Origin: RHKX01 sp963745755
GTDB lineage: Bacteria; Actinomycetota; Thermoleophilia; Solirubrobacterales; 70-9
Length of the DNA: 64,000 bases
Reading direction: 5' to 3'
Assembly: GCA_963745755.1 (NCBI GenBank)
Contig: CAVUYP010000001.1
Span: 62,001 to 126,000, forward strand
Shown here in pieces: positions 63,375 to 64,000 of the stretch (its first letter is position 1; every line of letters starts with the position of its first letter). The translations under genes were made by a program, and so were the position numbers. The notes beneath the pieces are model-generated. The model ran no database searches. It was not told the origin of the DNA and saw nothing but the letters and a program-made list of their open reading frames with translations.

Positions 63375-64000
63375 ATGAAAGTCAGCATCATCGGCGGCGG
63401 CGGACTGGTCGGTTCGTGCGCGGCGTTCGCCCTGCAAACCGGCAGCATCGTCCGCGAGATCGCCCTGCTCGACGTCAACGCCGAGCTGGCCGCCGGCCAG
63501 GCGCTCGACCTGCTGCACGGCGCCCGGCTACGGCCGATCAGATCATCACTTCCGGCGGCTACGAGCACATTCCCACCAGCGACTTGATCTGCATCACGGC
63601 CGGCCTGCGCCGCAAGCCGGACGAAAGCCGGCTGGACCTGATCAATCGCAACGTCGATCTGTTCGTGGCGATCCTGGCCGAGATCCAGCCGCGCGGGCTA
63701 CAAGCAAGACGCGATCGTGCTGGTCGTCTCGAATCCGGTCGACGTGCTGACCTATCTGGCCGCCCAACGGCTCGACCTGCCGACGAGCCAGGTGCATCGG
63801 CCTGGGCACGCAACTCGACACGATCCGCTTCCGCAGCCTGATCGCCGAGCAGCTCGCCGCCGCCGCCGACGCAGGTCGCGGCCTTGATTCTGGGCGAGCA
63901 CGGCGACAGCATGGTGCCCGATCTGGTCGAGCGCCACGGTCGGCGGGCTGCCGCTCGACAAGTTCCCCGGCTGGACGCCGAACCTGGCCAACGAATTGTT
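63375..64000 (+). CDS. Lactate/malate dehydrogenase-family protein, partial (frameshifted)
   Basis: KVSIIGGGGLVGSCAAFALQ is the NAD-binding Rossmann loop, then IALLDVNAELAAGQALDLLH and GGYEHIPTSDLICITAGLRR with KPDESRLDLINRNVDLFVAI, DAIVLVVSNPVDVLTYLAAQ, and GLGTQLDTIRFRSLIAEQLA, which ends with the substrate-binding Arg. ILGEHGDSMVPDL holds the catalytic His. The remaining C-terminal third lies beyond the window. The family interconverts 2-hydroxy and 2-oxo acids; in planctomycete BMC loci it is proposed to handle lactate or lactaldehyde. The specificity loop is KP-DESR, neither clearly lactate nor malate type. Shifts near 63530, 63700, 63800, 63872 and 63940. Confidence 0.85.

Overview
The window comes from a GC-rich planctomycete, most likely of the Pirellulales type. 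Evidence for this is the set of lineage-typical families: DUF1559 prepilin-like proteins paired with small lipoproteins, a PSCyt1/DUF1549/DUF1553 protein next to a DUF1501 protein, DUF4058, Uma2-like proteins, and a planctomycete-type bacterial microcompartment (BMC) locus. No tRNA, rRNA, CRISPR array or insertion sequence was recognised. The sequence carries many single-base insertions and deletions, so roughly two thirds of the genes are split over two or more frames although their protein families are continuous. I treat these as consensus errors. Coordinates of split genes run from the inferred start to the inferred final stop.

Layout. 0.5-3 kb: two overlapping M16 peptidase-family genes, the first without the zinc motif. 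3.5-7.7 kb (minus): a three-subunit molybdenum hydroxylase with a MoaD-like protein. 8.8-11 kb: an aldehyde dehydrogenase and a Uma2 protein. 11-13.6 kb (minus): a large fusion of an acyl-ACP-reductase-like domain with a class III aminotransferase. 14.3-18.4 kb (minus): a tandem duplication of a DUF1559 gene plus lipoprotein gene, each DUF1559 gene having a similar leader with a hairpin. 19-26.8 kb (minus): prolyl oligopeptidase, a DUF1501 protein, a glucarate-dehydratase-like enolase, a membrane cysteine-peptidase-like protein and a GntR/FCD regulator. 27-31.6 kb (plus): the PSCyt1 protein and a DUF1501 partner. 31.6-41.6 kb: mostly intact single genes (acyltransferase, beta-lactamase-fold hydrolase, Gfo/Idh/MocA oxidoreductase, response regulator, phospholipase D, small secreted proteins).

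41.9-53.2 kb is a housekeeping block on the plus strand: cimA, valS, a bifunctional-nuclease-family gene, a DUF4058 gene, ileS and purN. In front of cimA lie a near-consensus promoter, a 35-codon reading frame with an isoleucine-rich run, and an intrinsic terminator. This is the layout of a translational attenuator for isoleucine synthesis.

55.2-64 kb is the BMC operon: DeoR-type regulator, PduL-type phosphotransacylase, two BMC-H shell proteins, acetate kinase, three BMC-P (EutN/CcmL) vertex proteins, a CoA-acylating aldehyde dehydrogenase, an RpiB-like protein with an ITP motif, a class II aldolase and a lactate/malate dehydrogenase cut by the window edge. By comparison with the characterised planctomycete locus, it should cleave deoxy-sugar phosphates (fuculose- or rhamnulose-phosphate) and process lactaldehyde inside the shell to acyl-CoA, acyl-phosphate and acid plus ATP. 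A -35/-10 promoter and a GAAA-rich palindromic operator lie directly upstream of the regulator gene.
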